Part shown: piece by piece, positions 16,495-25,800 of the stretch
Layout of the letters: every line of letters begins with the position of its first letter
Position numbering within the stretch: position 1 is the stretch's first letter
Source of the DNA: an uncultured Planctomycetaceae bacterium
Lineage (GTDB): Bacteria; Planctomycetota; Planctomycetia; Pirellulales; Thermoguttaceae
Assembly (NCBI GenBank): GCA_947307005.1
Contig: CAMZHY010000002.1
Location: 1 to 37,464, forward strand
Reading direction: 5' to 3'
Length of the DNA: 37,464 nt
Translations under genes and position numbers: made by a program
Notes under the pieces: model-generated
Databases searched by the model: none
Told to the model about the DNA's origin: nothing
Seen by the model: only the letters and a program-made list of their open reading frames with translations

Positions 16495-18675
16495 CTAGTT
16501 GAGTTCGCTCGCCTCTTCCCAGTGCTCGTAGAGACGTTTGATCGCCTCTTCTTCCTCTTGTATCTGAAGCTGCAACTCCTTCATTTTCGCTCCGTCGCGG
16601 ACGACTTCGGGCTTCGTCATATCTTCGGCGAGCGTTTGCATATGCGTTTCGCGAATGAATATTTCGTCTTCGATTTCAGAGACTTTGCGAAACGGAAACT
16701 TGCGTTTGCGTTTTTCCGTCTTTGGCTTGACGCGCCCCTGCGCTTCCTTGAAATTCTGTTCCGCGTACTTGGAAGGATCGCCCTGCTTGTAGCTTGGAAC
16801 GCCGTTCGTCTTTCGCGCGACGTCGGAGTCGGAATCGAGGTTTCTGACGGCGCCTTTGTTTCGTCCTTTTCCGGGCGCGGGCTTCGGCGTCGCCGACGGA
16901 GTTTGGGCGGCGCCCTTGTTCTTTGACGGCGCCGTTTTCTCGAGCGACGAACGGCGCGACATGTTGGAATTCGCCGACGTTTTCGTCTCGGGCTGGATTT
17001 TGCCCGGTACGAACGGGACGTCGAGCGCGTTCGGGAGGAACGGATCCGCCATGAGACCGCGCGAAACCATATGACGGAACGTGGAGTAGTTTCCGTCGAC
17101 GATCTTATAGGTCGCGTTGGGCTGAAAGACGAGGAGTTTGTCCGCGACTTGGTCGACAAAATAACGGTCGTGACTGATGAAAATCACGCTTCCGCCGAAA
17201 TTTTTCAACGCTTTTTCGAGCGCTTCGCGCGCCCAAAGGTCGAGGTGGTTCGTCGGTTCGTCGAGGATAAGAACGTTCGGATCGTCCGCGGCGAGTTTAG
17301 CGAGCGCCGCGCGACATCGCTGGCCGCCGCTAAGATTGCAGACTTTTAGCAGCTGCTGGTCTCCGACGAGTCCAAACGCGGCGAGGAGCCTCCGTCGCGC
17401 AAGGTCTTCAAAGACCTTCTTCTTCGGACGAATCGCGTCGACGACGGGAATTTGATCGTCGACGACGCGAAGCTGCTGATCGAAATAGCCGACCGCGACG
17501 CCTTGACCGAAACGGACGGAGCCCGAATCGGGCGTTTCTTCGCCGAGCAGACATCGCAGGAACGTCGTTTTACCGCACCCGTTAGGGCCGAGAATCGCCC
17601 AACGTTCGCCGCGCTGAACGTCGAAGGCGACGTTGTTGAAAAGTTTGCGTTCGCCGTAGCCCTTCGAGAGATTGTCAATGCGGAAAACAAGGTCGCCGGT
17701 TCGGGACGCGGGAGGGAAGGTCATCGGAGGCGAGGTTACGTCGCGCGGGAGCTCGGGCGGCTCCGCTTCGAGACGTTCAAGTTTCTTACGGCGGTCTTCC
17801 GCTTGCGGCGCCGTGTTCTTGCCGTAATGATGACGGCGGATGAAATCTTTCGCCTTCTCGACCTCTTCGACCCATTTCTCGTACGTCTTCGTTTGCACGG
17901 CGAGTCGATCCGCTTTAAGCGTTTGATACTTGGTGAAGTTTCCCGGGTAGTCGTCGACCGTCCCCGCGTAAAGCTCGAACGTTCTGTTGGTCACGCGATC
18001 GAGGAAGTATCGGTCGTGGCTTACGAGGATAATCGCGGCTTTGGTCGTTTTAAGGAAGTCTTCAAGCCATTCGGTCGCGGCGAGATCGAGGTGGTTCGAC
18101 GGTTCGTCGAGAAGCATGATTTCGGGCTCTTCGAGGAGCAGTTTGGCGAGTCCCAATCGATTGAGTTCGCCGCCGCTGAGAGCCGAAACGCGCTTGTCGA
18201 AATCGTCTTCCGTGAAGCCGACGCCGAGGAGGATGCGTTCGACGCGACGCCCAATGTTATAGGCGTCTTTGCGCATCAGTTCTTCGTGCAGGTGGTCGTA
18301 CCGTCGAACGAGTCGGTCGCGCTCGGCGTCGTCGAGAGACGGATCCGCGATTTTTGCGACGATTTCTTCCGATTCTATCAGCGCTTGATGGAGCGCGTCG
18401 AGCGCTTTGCGTCCCGATTCGACGACGGTCTCCGTTGGATCGACGGTCGGACGCTGTTCAAGATATCCGAGCGTCGCGCCGCCAAAGAGTTCAAAACCGC
18501 CCTTTTCCGTTTCTTCGCGTCCGGAAAGAATATTCAACAGAGTCGTCTTACCGCATCCGTTCGGACCGACGAGACCGATTTTGTCCCCTTCGCGAACCTG
18601 AAAGGTCACGTCGGAGAGGACCGGCTCCGGGCCGAAATGTTTTCTAAGATGTTCGACGTTGAGTATGACCGCCAT
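16495..18675 (-). CDS. ABC-F family ATPase (Uup/EttA-type ribosome-associated)
   Basis: A soluble protein with two ABC domains and no membrane part; ABC-F proteins act on ribosomes, for instance to relieve stalling. First domain: Walker A GPNGCGKTT (about 37-45), signature LSGGELNR (about 167), Walker B IMLLDEPSNHLDL. A charged interdomain linker follows (about 245-310). Second domain: Walker A GPNGCGKTT (about 363), LSGGQRCR (about 448), VLILDEPTNHLDL. After about residue 530 there is a Pro/Lys/Ser-rich linker and a final Glu/Lys-rich coiled coil (about 660-726), like the C-terminal domain of Uup. At 726 residues it is longer than typical Uup (about 635). GGGGAG precedes the ATG. A long ORF on the other strand of this gene is a shadow. 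Confidence 0.93.
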   Translation of the reverse strand: MAVILNVEHLRKHFGPEPVLSDVTFQVREGDKIGLVGPNGCGKTTLLNILSGREETEKGGFELFGGATLGYLEQRPTVDPTETVVESGRKALDALHQALIESEEIVAKIADPSLDDAERDRLVRRYDHLHEELMRKDAYNIGRRVERILLGVGFTEDDFDKRVSALSGGELNRLGLAKLLLEEPEIMLLDEPSNHLDLAATEWLEDFLKTTKAAIILVSHDRYFLDRVTNRTFELYAGTVDDYPGNFTKYQTLKADRLAVQTKTYEKWVEEVEKAKDFIRRHHYGKNTAPQAEDRRKKLERLEAEPPELPRDVTSPPMTFPPASRTGDLVFRIDNLSKGYGERKLFNNVAFDVQRGERWAILGPNGCGKTTFLRCLLGEETPDSGSVRFGQGVAVGYFDQQLRVVDDQIPVVDAIRPKKKVFEDLARRRLLAAFGLVGDQQLLKVCNLSGGQRCRAALAKLAADDPNVLILDEPTNHLDLWAREALEKALKNFGGSVIFISHDRYFVDQVADKLLVFQPNATYKIVDGNYSTFRHMVSRGLMADPFLPNALDVPFVPGKIQPETKTSANSNMSRRSSLEKTAPSKNKGAAQTPSATPKPAPGKGRNKGAVRNLDSDSDVARKTNGVPSYKQGDPSKYAEQNFKEAQGRVKPKTEKRKRKFPFRKVSEIEDEIFIRETHMQTLAEDMTKPEVVRDGAKMKELQLQIQEEEEAIKRLYEHWEEASELN

Positions 18676-18755
18676 TGACGCTCCCCAAAGAGTGATTTCA
18701 TGCGACGCGCTTCACGATGCAAACGCGTCGATTTTCACATTGACGTTTTCTCCTA

Positions 18756-18783
18756 ATTCTATCAGGAAAGGCAAGTTTAACAA
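18756..18783 (-). promoter_or_regulatory. Candidate promoter of the ABC-F gene
   Basis: On the minus strand TTGTTA (18778-18783) is followed after 16 bp by TAGAAT (18756-18761). The leader would be about 75 nt. Confidence 0.45.
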
Positions 18784-18840
18784 GAGCGCGACCGTTCCGC
18801 GAAGAACGCTTGAGGGCGTTCGCGTTCCGAAAAAACGACG

Positions 18841-18869
18841 TTGCGTCATAAGAAAAAATAGGGTATTCT
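18841..18869 (+). promoter_or_regulatory. Candidate promoter of kdsD
   Basis: TTGCGT (18841-18846), 17 bp, TATTCT (18864-18869) on the plus strand. The start would be near 18876, about 64 nt before the ATG. Confidence 0.45.
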
Positions 18870-18939
18870 CGCCTCGTTATCCGGCGGATATTGTTTTCGC
18901 CGGGGGGGTGGACGCGACTATCGGAAAGGACGCGACGTC

Positions 18940-20082
18940 ATGACGAGAGAAAACGACCTGCAAAGAGCGACGCTTCGGTTCCCCGGAAACTCGGCGACGT
19001 CGGACGTCGTTTCCATTGAGGGAACGCTCGCCCTCAAGCGGCGCGAGTATGTTCAAGAGTGGACGGGGAGCGACGCCGACGCGTTAAGCTACGCGAAGAG
19101 CGTCGTCCGCTCGGAAGCCGCCGCGATTCTTGGTCTTGTCGACGCGTTCGATTCTCGATTCTGCGAAGCGGTCTCGCTCGTTCTTGAATGCCGCGGACGC
19201 CTTGTGACGACGGGAATGGGCAAGGCGGGGTTAATTGCGCGCAAGATTGCGGCGACCGCCTCGTCGACCGGCTCGCCGAGTCATTTCGTGCATCCGGGCG
19301 AAGCGCGTCACGGGGACCTTGGCGCGATAACGCCGGACGACGTCGTTCTCGCGTTTTCCTACAGCGGCGAAACGGAAGAAGTTAAACGTATTCTCGGTCC
19401 CCTTGCGTCGCGCGGCGTTCCGATCGTCGCGATCGTCTCGACGGCGGAGAGCGCGCTTGGTCGCGCGGCGACGGTCGCGCTGGAAATCGGCAAGATCGAA
19501 GAGGCGGATTCGCTCCGGCTTGCGCCCAGTTCAAGCGCCGCCGCGATGCTTGCGATGGGGGACGCGCTCGCGTTAACCGTCAGTCGTCTGCGCGGGTTCC
19601 GCTCCGAGGATTTCGCTCGATTTCATCCCGGCGGCGCGCTGGGACTGAGTCTTAGCCGCGTTTGCGAGCTCATGCGCCCTCTTGAACAGTGTCGCGTCGC
19701 GTCGGACGCGACGTCGGTTCGCGACGTTTTTACGTCGTGCCGCAAACCTGGGCGTCGCGCGGGAGCCGTGCTGCTCCTCGATCATTCGGGAAAACTTTCT
19801 GGGATTTTTACGGACAGCGATCTTGCTCGGCTCTTTGAATCGCGTCGCGAAGACGCGCTCGATCGGCCTATTTCCGAAGTAATGACGCCGTCGCCGATTG
19901 CAATTTGCGCCGACGCGACGATGAAAGAGGCGGTCGAAATCCTCTCGAAACGAAAGATAAGCGAACTCCCCGCGCTCGACGAAGAAGGACGTCCCGTCGG
20001 AATTCTCGACGTGACCGACGTCGTCGCGTTCATGCCGGAACGAAAAGAAGAAAAAGAGACTTCCGACGATTTACGCGCTTGA
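18940..20082 (+). CDS. kdsD: KpsF/GutQ-family D-arabinose-5-phosphate isomerase
   Basis: Interconverts ribulose-5-phosphate and arabinose-5-phosphate, the first step toward Kdo of lipopolysaccharide. The SIS domain spans about residues 55-235, with TTGMGKAGLIARKIAATASS, FVHPGEARHGDLG, FSYSGETEE and RFHPGGALG, all hallmarks of this family. Two CBS domains follow (about 245-305 and 312-368). The protein has about 40 residues more at the N-terminus than typical KdsD (about 325). The ATG at 18940 is preceded by GGAAAGGA. No kdsA, kdsB or waaA is in the window, though the LptB-like gene supports an LPS-bearing envelope. GutQ-like function cannot be excluded from sequence. Confidence 0.92.
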   Translation: MTRENDLQRATLRFPGNSATSDVVSIEGTLALKRREYVQEWTGSDADALSYAKSVVRSEAAAILGLVDAFDSRFCEAVSLVLECRGRLVTTGMGKAGLIARKIAATASSTGSPSHFVHPGEARHGDLGAITPDDVVLAFSYSGETEEVKRILGPLASRGVPIVAIVSTAESALGRAATVALEIGKIEEADSLRLAPSSSAAAMLAMGDALALTVSRLRGFRSEDFARFHPGGALGLSLSRVCELMRPLEQCRVASDATSVRDVFTSCRKPGRRAGAVLLLDHSGKLSGIFTDSDLARLFESRREDALDRPISEVMTPSPIAICADATMKEAVEILSKRKISELPALDEEGRPVGILDVTDVVAFMPERKEEKETSDDLRA

Positions 20083-20095
20083 ACAAGAGAACGAA

Positions 20096-20170
20096 TGGGC
20101 TGTGTTGGATTCGAACCAGCGACCTTCTGGGTGTAAACCAGACGCTCTAACCAAACTGAGCTAACAGCCC
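20096..20170 (-). tRNA. tRNA-Val (anticodon TAC)
   Basis: Read on the minus strand the acceptor arm GGGCTGT pairs perfectly with ACAGCCC. The D arm (GCTC/GAGC) and the anticodon stem TCTGG/CCAGA with loop TTTACAC give anticodon TAC. The T arm holds TTCGAAT with one C-A mismatch in its stem. The discriminator is A, and CCA is not encoded. Confidence 0.95.
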
Positions 20171-20183
20171 TTACGTTTGAGAC

Positions 20184-20211
20184 ATTGTAGTGTGAAAAAC
20201 GCTTGCGTCAA
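20184..20211 (-). promoter_or_regulatory. Promoter of tRNA-Val
   Basis: On the minus strand TTGACG (20206-20211), 16 bp, TACAAT (20184-20189), ending 13 bp before the first tRNA base. A near-consensus promoter at the right place. Confidence 0.75.
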
Positions 20212-20231
20212 CCTGTCGACGTCGATATAAT
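20203..20231 (+). promoter_or_regulatory. Divergent promoter for the membrane protein gene, -35 overlapping the tRNA promoter
   Basis: On the plus strand TTGCGT (20203-20208), 17 bp, perfect TATAAT (20226-20231). The -35 shares three bases with the -35 of the tRNA-Val promoter on the other strand. Confidence 0.55.
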
Positions 20232-20260
20232 TTCCTCATCGGCGGGGCGCTGGCGCGCTC

Positions 20261-20821
20261 TTGGAACAAGATTGCGCAATTCAGGAAAACGGCGGACGCG
20301 CGACGATGCATACGGTCTGGGCGAAATCTTTGGACGGCGGACGCATGGCGGCGACTCACGCGCTCGGGCTTATTATCGCCGGAGTCGTCGTGGCGTTTGC
20401 GATTTCTCAGTTTCGATACTACTTTGCGCTGACGAAGTTCTCAGAATCTCAGTTTCCAGGCGAGACGGAACGCGATCGCCATTTCTTTAAGCGTCAAGCG
20501 TGGCGACGCGTTCAAATTGCGGCCCTTTCTGGAATCGCAGGCGGTTGCATGCTCGCCGGACTCTTTGTTCCTTACGGAAGCTATCCCCGACTTTTCGCGC
20601 TCTTCTGGGTCGCGGTTGGACTCTTCGGCGTTTGGGTCGTCGCGCTTGCGCTCGTCGATTGCGTCGCGACGTGGCTGCATTTCGCGGAAGAACGGCAGGT
20701 TAACGAGGCGAAGCGACTTGCTCTTCGCTACAAAATCGATAAATTCCAAAAGGACGCGCTCCACGCTCGCGACGAACTCGAACGCGCCGACGAGAACTCA
20801 GACAAGACGGATCGCAAATAA
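20261..20821 (+). CDS. Small membrane protein of unknown function
   Basis: Not recognised. Three hydrophobic segments are visible: THALGLIIAGVVVAFAIS, then ALSGIAGGCMLAGLFVPYG and LFALFWVAVGLFGVWVVALAL. A Lys/Arg/Glu-rich cytoplasmic-looking C-terminal helix follows (KIDKFQKDALHARDELERAD). The start is uncertain. The track start is TTG at 20261, which the promoter at 20203-20231 would include. ATGs at 20306 and 20345 are alternatives, and none has a clear ribosome site. It lies 35 bp upstream of the CBM9-like gene, so the two are probably co-transcribed. Confidence 0.7.
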   Translation: MEQDCAIQENGGRATMHTVWAKSLDGGRMAATHALGLIIAGVVVAFAISQFRYYFALTKFSESQFPGETERDRHFFKRQAWRRVQIAALSGIAGGCMLAGLFVPYGSYPRLFALFWVAVGLFGVWVVALALVDCVATWLHFAEERQVNEAKRLALRYKIDKFQKDALHARDELERADENSDKTDRK

Positions 20822-20856
20822 CGCGTCCGCAATTTTACGACGTCAAGTGATTGGTC

Positions 20857-21600
20857 ATGGCGACATCATCGAAAACGCTACCGTCAAATTTTCTGTTTCG
20901 CTTTCGCTTTTTTTGTCGACGGTGGGACGCTCCTTCGCCGCGCTCCGTCGAACCGGAGACGCTCGACGCCTCGTTCCGCGTTCCTATATGGTCGTTGGTT
21001 TCCAAAAGCGACGACGCGATGGAACGACGGATGCAGGAGCCGGTCGAGTCGGTTGGCGTCAATGAGAAAAACGCGGATCTTTTTGATTTTCGAATCGGTT
21101 GGTCGCCCGACGGGCTTATCTTGACGATTGTTTCGTCTGGAAAGGACGAGCAGCCGTGCTGGCCTCGGTCGGCGCTGGAAAGAGCGGATTCGCTGAGGCT
21201 CTGTCTCGATATGAGAGACATGAGAGACGCGCGCCGCGGGACGCGTTTTTGCTACAAATTCGCGTTCTTCCCGCTGATTGGCGAATCGACGCGGTCCGCG
21301 AGGCCGCTCGCGCAGTGGCTTCCTATCAATCGCGCGCGCGAAGTCCCGACGGGAGTCGACGTCGATTCTTTCGTCATGGCTTCGCGACTGAAAGACGACG
21401 GTTATTCTTTTACCGCTTTCATTCCCGGCGCGTTTCTCAACGGCTATGATCCCGGCTTTTTCGATCGCTTCGGGATGCATTTTACGCTTTCGGACTCCCC
21501 TCGCGGCGTCTTTACGCTACAACACGCCCCGCCGATTCCTTATGAAGACGATCCAAGTCTGTGGTCGTCCTTCGTCATGACGGACGCTAAGGAAGACTAA
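20857..21600 (+). CDS. CBM9/DOMON-like beta-sandwich protein
   Basis: Weakly recognised. The middle (about residues 60-225) resembles the carbohydrate-binding family 9-like domain seen in many planctomycetal proteins. It contains FDFRIGWSPDGLILTIVSS, then ADSLRLCLDMRDMRD, the core strand pattern, later YSFTAFIPGAFLNGYDP and FGMHFTLSDS. No signal peptide is apparent and the N-terminus is basic. I take the ATG at 20857 rather than the TTG at 20851; neither has a strong ribosome site. Sugar binding is inferred from the fold only. Confidence 0.65.
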   Translation: MATSSKTLPSNFLFRFRFFCRRWDAPSPRSVEPETLDASFRVPIWSLVSKSDDAMERRMQEPVESVGVNEKNADLFDFRIGWSPDGLILTIVSSGKDEQPCWPRSALERADSLRLCLDMRDMRDARRGTRFCYKFAFFPLIGESTRSARPLAQWLPINRAREVPTGVDVDSFVMASRLKDDGYSFTAFIPGAFLNGYDPGFFDRFGMHFTLSDSPRGVFTLQHAPPIPYEDDPSLWSSFVMTDAKED

Positions 21601-21623
21601 TTCGACTCGTCGCGTCGACGTTG

Positions 21624-21666
21624 TAAAAAAAGAAGGCGTTCTCCAAAGGAAGGAGAACGCCTTCTT
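21624..21666 (-). terminator. Intrinsic terminator of the LolD-like gene
   Basis: AAGAAGGCGTTCTCC (21630-21644) and GGAGAACGCCTTCTT (21652-21666) pair over 15 bp with a 7 nt loop. On the minus strand the hairpin runs into a T tract (A run at 21625-21631 on the plus strand). It can also stop the plus-strand gene, with a poorer U tract. Confidence 0.88.
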
Positions 21667-21689
21667 GACGTTGTTTTGAACTTTGAAAT

Positions 21690-22388
21690 TCATTCCGCCC
21701 TAGAGGCGTCTTGTTCGGCGAGTTTTCGTTTCGCGACGAGATTGACGTCGGTCAGAAGGTCGACGCGGCTAAACTGCTCCGCGACCGCGGGAGAGTGCGT
21801 GACGAGAATCAGCGCGACGTTTTCGTCGCGGCACGTGTTGCGCAGCATGTCGACGACGATCTGCTGGTTGCCGACGTCGACGTTTGCGGTCGGCTCGTCC
21901 GCGAGCACAAGTTTCGGATTGTTCGCGAGCGCGCGCGCGACCGAAACGCGCTGCTGCTCCCCGACGCTCATTTGACTCGGCTTGTGGTGGAGACGCTTTC
22001 CAAGTCCGACGCGCTCCAAAAGATCGACGGCGCGCTTCTTGTCGTGACGTCCTGCGAACGCCATCCCGAGTTGGACGTTCTCAAGCGCCGTAAAGCCCGG
22101 CAAGAGATTGAACGTCTGAAAAACGTAGCCAATGCGACGCGCGCGAAACTGATCGCGTTCCGATTCCGTGAGAAGCGGCGTGTTCCACCCGTCGATGAGA
22201 ACCTGACCGGACGTCGGTCGAAGAATGCCCGCGATAATGTGTAGCAACGTCGTTTTACCGCACCCTGACGGACCGATCACGACCACCTGTTCTCCCGCGT
22301 CGACGCTCCAGTGGGGCACGTCGAGAATTGGCAATTCTTCTCCGCTTGGTTCCTGATACGATTTCTTGAGATTCTTCAGTTCTAACAT
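21690..22388 (-). CDS. LolD/MacB-type ABC transporter ATP-binding protein, no permease nearby
   Basis: A 232-residue ATPase of the family that drives lipoprotein release (LolCDE) or MacB/FtsE-type mechanotransmission. Walker A is GPSGCGKTTLLHIIAG (about 39-54), followed by RARRIGYVFQTFNLLPGFTALENV, signature MSVGEQQRVSVARAL and Walker B LVLADEPTANVD. The signature begins MSVGE in place of LSGGE; S-G-E and the following QQR are kept. It sits alone between a terminator and a divergent gene, so the permease must be encoded elsewhere. LolD is the closest guess by wording; other members of the family cannot be ruled out. Confidence 0.88.
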   Translation of the reverse strand: MLELKNLKKSYQEPSGEELPILDVPHWSVDAGEQVVVIGPSGCGKTTLLHIIAGILRPTSGQVLIDGWNTPLLTESERDQFRARRIGYVFQTFNLLPGFTALENVQLGMAFAGRHDKKRAVDLLERVGLGKRLHHKPSQMSVGEQQRVSVARALANNPKLVLADEPTANVDVGNQQIVVDMLRNTCRDENVALILVTHSPAVAEQFSRVDLLTDVNLVAKRKLAEQDASRAE

Positions 22389-22463
22389 CTCGACTCCTGC
22401 GCGCTACGTCGGTCGCGACGCGCGCCGTTATATAAAGACGCGTCTTGCGACCCAACCGTTCCC

Positions 22464-22492
22464 ATTTTACACAAAGACCCCTCTTTTTTCAA
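22464..22492 (-). promoter_or_regulatory. Promoter of the LolD-like gene
   Basis: On the minus strand TTGAAA (22487-22492), 17 bp, TAAAAT (22464-22469). The leader would be about 69 nt. Confidence 0.55.
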
Positions 22493-22500
22493 GCGCTTCT

Positions 22501-22528
22501 CCCGTCGCCGTCGCGACGGGATTTTTTT
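22501..22528 (+). terminator. Orphan intrinsic terminator on the plus strand
   Basis: CCCGTCGC (22501-22508) and GCGACGGG (22513-22520) form an 8 bp stem with a 4 nt loop, followed by ATTTTTTT. No annotated plus-strand gene lies upstream within reach, so it may end an unannotated short RNA or stop antisense transcription. Confidence 0.75.
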
Positions 22529-22717
22529 CAAAAGTTTTATTATTATTTGGTCGATTTTTGCCTATATTGCGTAAATTTTTTATATTAACCCAAAATAACG
22601 ACGCAGTTTCTTCCTCTTCGCATAAAATTGAAGTCAAAGAGGAACTCCAAGGGACGACGCGCGTTCTAAAATCGGGGATATTTCGACGTTCTCGCTCTTA
22701 GAACGACGTTTTGTCGC

Positions 22718-22746
22718 TTGCTTGTCGAGCGTTTTTGGTTGATAAT
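22718..22746 (+). promoter_or_regulatory. Candidate promoter of the large surface protein
   Basis: TTGCTT (22718-22723), 17 bp, GATAAT (22741-22746). A second option, TTGATA (22739), 16 bp, TAAAAT (22761), overlaps it. The leader would be about 120-135 nt. Confidence 0.4.
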
Positions 22747-22888
22747 ATTGACAAATTGGATAAAATATGCGCGTCCGACGTCGTTTCAAATTTCAATCGA
22801 CGTTAGACGGTCGCCGTAATCAAGCGCCTTGCGCGCGTCGGAATTTGCGGACTCCGCGAGTCCGAGACGTTATTGAAGGGAAGTGAAA

Positions 22889-25800
22889 ATGGATTTTTCA
22901 TCGGCATTTCGTCGTCTTTTCAGTCAGAAAACGCGCCGTGAATCAGGACGTCGCGAGGATGGGTCGGTCCGTCGTCTTCGCCTTTTTGAAACGCTTGAAG
23001 CCCGTCAGATGCTCGACGCCGCGTCTATTTATGAAACGCTTCCCGAGATTATCACGATCGCGGAAACGGACCAGACGTATCACTACGCGATCGAAGGTAA
23101 GAGTTCTGAAATTATCGACGCGAGTTCGGTCAACGGCTTGACCGCGTCCCTTCCTGAAGGACCGCAGGTCGCCTTTACCGTGTTGGAGACGAAGACGAAC
23201 GGCGCCGTCTCGACGCTCGGCGAAGTCGTCGTCCAGCTTTTCAGCGCTCCGAACGAGGCGCCTGTTTCTTCGAATCATTTTCTCGATCTTGTCGCCGACG
23301 GATACTACGACGGGCTGTCGATTCACCGAATTCTTTCCGATTTCATGTTCCAGGGCGGCTCGCCCGAGGGCGACGGAATCGGCGGTTCCGGACTCTCGAT
23401 TGTCGACGAGCATTCCGACGTTCTCACGCACAGTCGTCGTGGGACGGTCGCGTATGCGAACAATGGACCGGGCACGAGCGACGCGCAGTTTTACGTGATG
23501 TTCGACGCGGCGAAGTATTTGGACGGCTCTTACAACGTCTTTGGCTACGTCGTCGACGGTTACGACGTCGTCGATTACCTTGAGACGGTCGACGTCGTCG
23601 AGAACGCGAGGGGCGAGAAGTCCGTCCCCGTCGATTCTTATACGTTTTCCAACTTCCACGTCGTCGATGCGAACGACGTTTCGAGCGGCGTTTTACGGCT
23701 TGTCGCCGACGAAAATGCGAGCGGTTCGACGACCGTCTCGCTTATGACGACGTTCGCGTCGGGCGAGTCGGAGATGCAGGAAACGACGGTTTACGTCGGG
23801 AACGAAGGTCTGGCGGACTATATTCGGGCGACGCTCGATGAAATCGACTTCGATATAACCGCCGGCGAGTCGATCGCGGTTAGCCTTCCGAAAGAGTTCG
23901 GCGGTTACGACGTAACGTACGCGATCTCCGTCAATGAAGACGCGGCGCGTTACGGACTGACCACGGCGTTTACGCCGCCGGCGTCGAATCCCGACGCCCA
24001 AGATCCGTGGACCGATTTTACGATTAAGACGGACAGGGCGGGCGCGCAGACGTTGAATCTGTCGATCGTCGCGAAGGTCAACGAATCGATTTACGCCGGC
24101 ACGGTCGACAAGAGCGAGTTCGACGAGAGCGCTTACGGCGGAAACTATCAATTCTATGAGGACACTCGCACGGAAACCGAGTACGAATACGACTCGGCGA
24201 CCGGTCAGTTCAAACCGATTGTCAGCGATATTCCCGTCGTTCACGTCTACAAAATTCTCAACCTTTCGGCGACGGCGACGCAAGACGTCGTCGTTTCTCC
24301 CGTTACGCCGGAGGTCTCGATGGTCGCCGATTCCGTCGCGAATTACGACGGCGTCATGTACACGGCGTCGAGTTTTCTCAACGGCGACGTCGTCTTTTCA
24401 ATCGACGTTTATCGCTTTGACGAGCCGCCTATGCAGGACGACGAACTCCTCGTCGCGCTCGACGGCGAGCAGTACGCGTATAGTCGCGCTTATCACGCCT
24501 ACAACGAGGAAACGGGACTGGATCGCTATGAAATTAAACTCAGTTTGGACCATGAGCTTACGGAAGGCGCTCACACGCTGACGGTCCAAGACGCGCAGAG
24601 CGCGCCGACGCTTGGCGAATCGGCGGTCCTGAAGTTCAATTACGATCCGACTTCGCTTGCGTTCGTCGATTTTCCGTCGACGGTAACCGCGAGCGTCGGC
24701 GTCGCCGGATCCGTCAATCTTGCGACAAACAAGACGGACGCCGACGGGTCGCAGCGCGACGACGTCGCGTTCTCGTTCGTCGATTCGACGGCGGTCAGCT
24801 CGTTCCTCACCCTTTCGGAAGACGGCGTCCTTCAATGGATCGCGCCGACCGAGGCTATGATCGGAACTTACGACGTCGTCGTGCAAGCGACCGACGCGCT
24901 CGGCCGCGTCGCGACGAGCCCGATGACCTTCACGGTCGCCGGAGCGTTGACGTTCGCCGACTTCGACGACGTCGACGCCGCGACTGGCTCCGCCTATCTT
25001 GGACAGGTTTCCGCCTACGACGCGTCGGATCCCGAAGCCGTTGTTCGTTACGAGCTTGTCGACGAGACGAATCTTGTCATTAATCCGACGACCGGCGTTC
25101 TCTCCTGGGCGATTCCGAGCGATTACCTTGCCGGCGGCGTGAAGACGCGCCTTTACGATTTCACGGTCAAAGCGACGAAGATGGTCGAGCAAGAGGACGG
25201 AAGCTACGTCGATTCGGAAGGAGCGTCCGTCTCGAAAAAGTTCACGCTGACGATTACGAACGCCGCGTTTGAAGAAGACGCGACGCTTCTGCCGACGTGG
25301 AAGACGATCGAACCGCAGACCGCGACCGCGGGGACGCCGATTACCGTCGCGACCGTCGAAACGGCCCCGGCCGGCGTAACAGCCGTCGAATATCGCTTTA
25401 CGACCGACGCCCCCGAGGGAATGTCGATCGACTCGAACGGCGACGTCAAATGGACGACGACCGAGGATTATTTCGGCAATACGACGACGCCTTCCCGAAC
25501 GTATAACGTCGGCGTCGCAGCCCGGTCGATTGTCGGCGCGACCGACAAGACGATCGACTATACCGACTCGACGGAAACGTCCTTGACGATCAAACTCGTC
25601 AACCCGAAATACGAGGAAGCGGAACCCATTCTCAACGACCTCGCCGCCGACGAACTCGTCACGCATACCGACGCGACGTTTACGGCGACGATTACCGCGA
25701 CCGATCCGAACGGAACCGCCGACCGGATCGTCTACGCGATAGTGAACCAAACGGTTCCCGAAGGCATGACCCTCGACGCGACGTCGGGCGCGTTGACGTG

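Larger units (their letters stand above)
22389..22888. other. Divergent intergenic region (500 bp)
   Basis: Holds the LolD-like promoter, an orphan plus-strand terminator, an AT-rich stretch (about 22530-22640), an 8 bp inverted repeat (CGTTCTAA at 22662-22669, TTAGAACG at 22698-22705) and a candidate promoter for the large surface protein. A 111-residue ORF in the track crosses the terminator and the promoters and is not believed. Confidence 0.7.

Noticed and set aside
17452-18678. 408-residue plus-strand ORF
   Set aside because: Antisense to the ABC-F gene and repeats its codons in complement. No domain or ribosome site.
18659-18943. 94-residue ORF between ABC-F and kdsD
   Set aside because: It covers the divergent promoter region, lacks a ribosome site and resembles nothing known.
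22366-22701. 111-residue plus-strand ORF in the intergenic region
   Set aside because: It crosses the lolD promoter and a strong terminator hairpin, and its composition is not protein-like.
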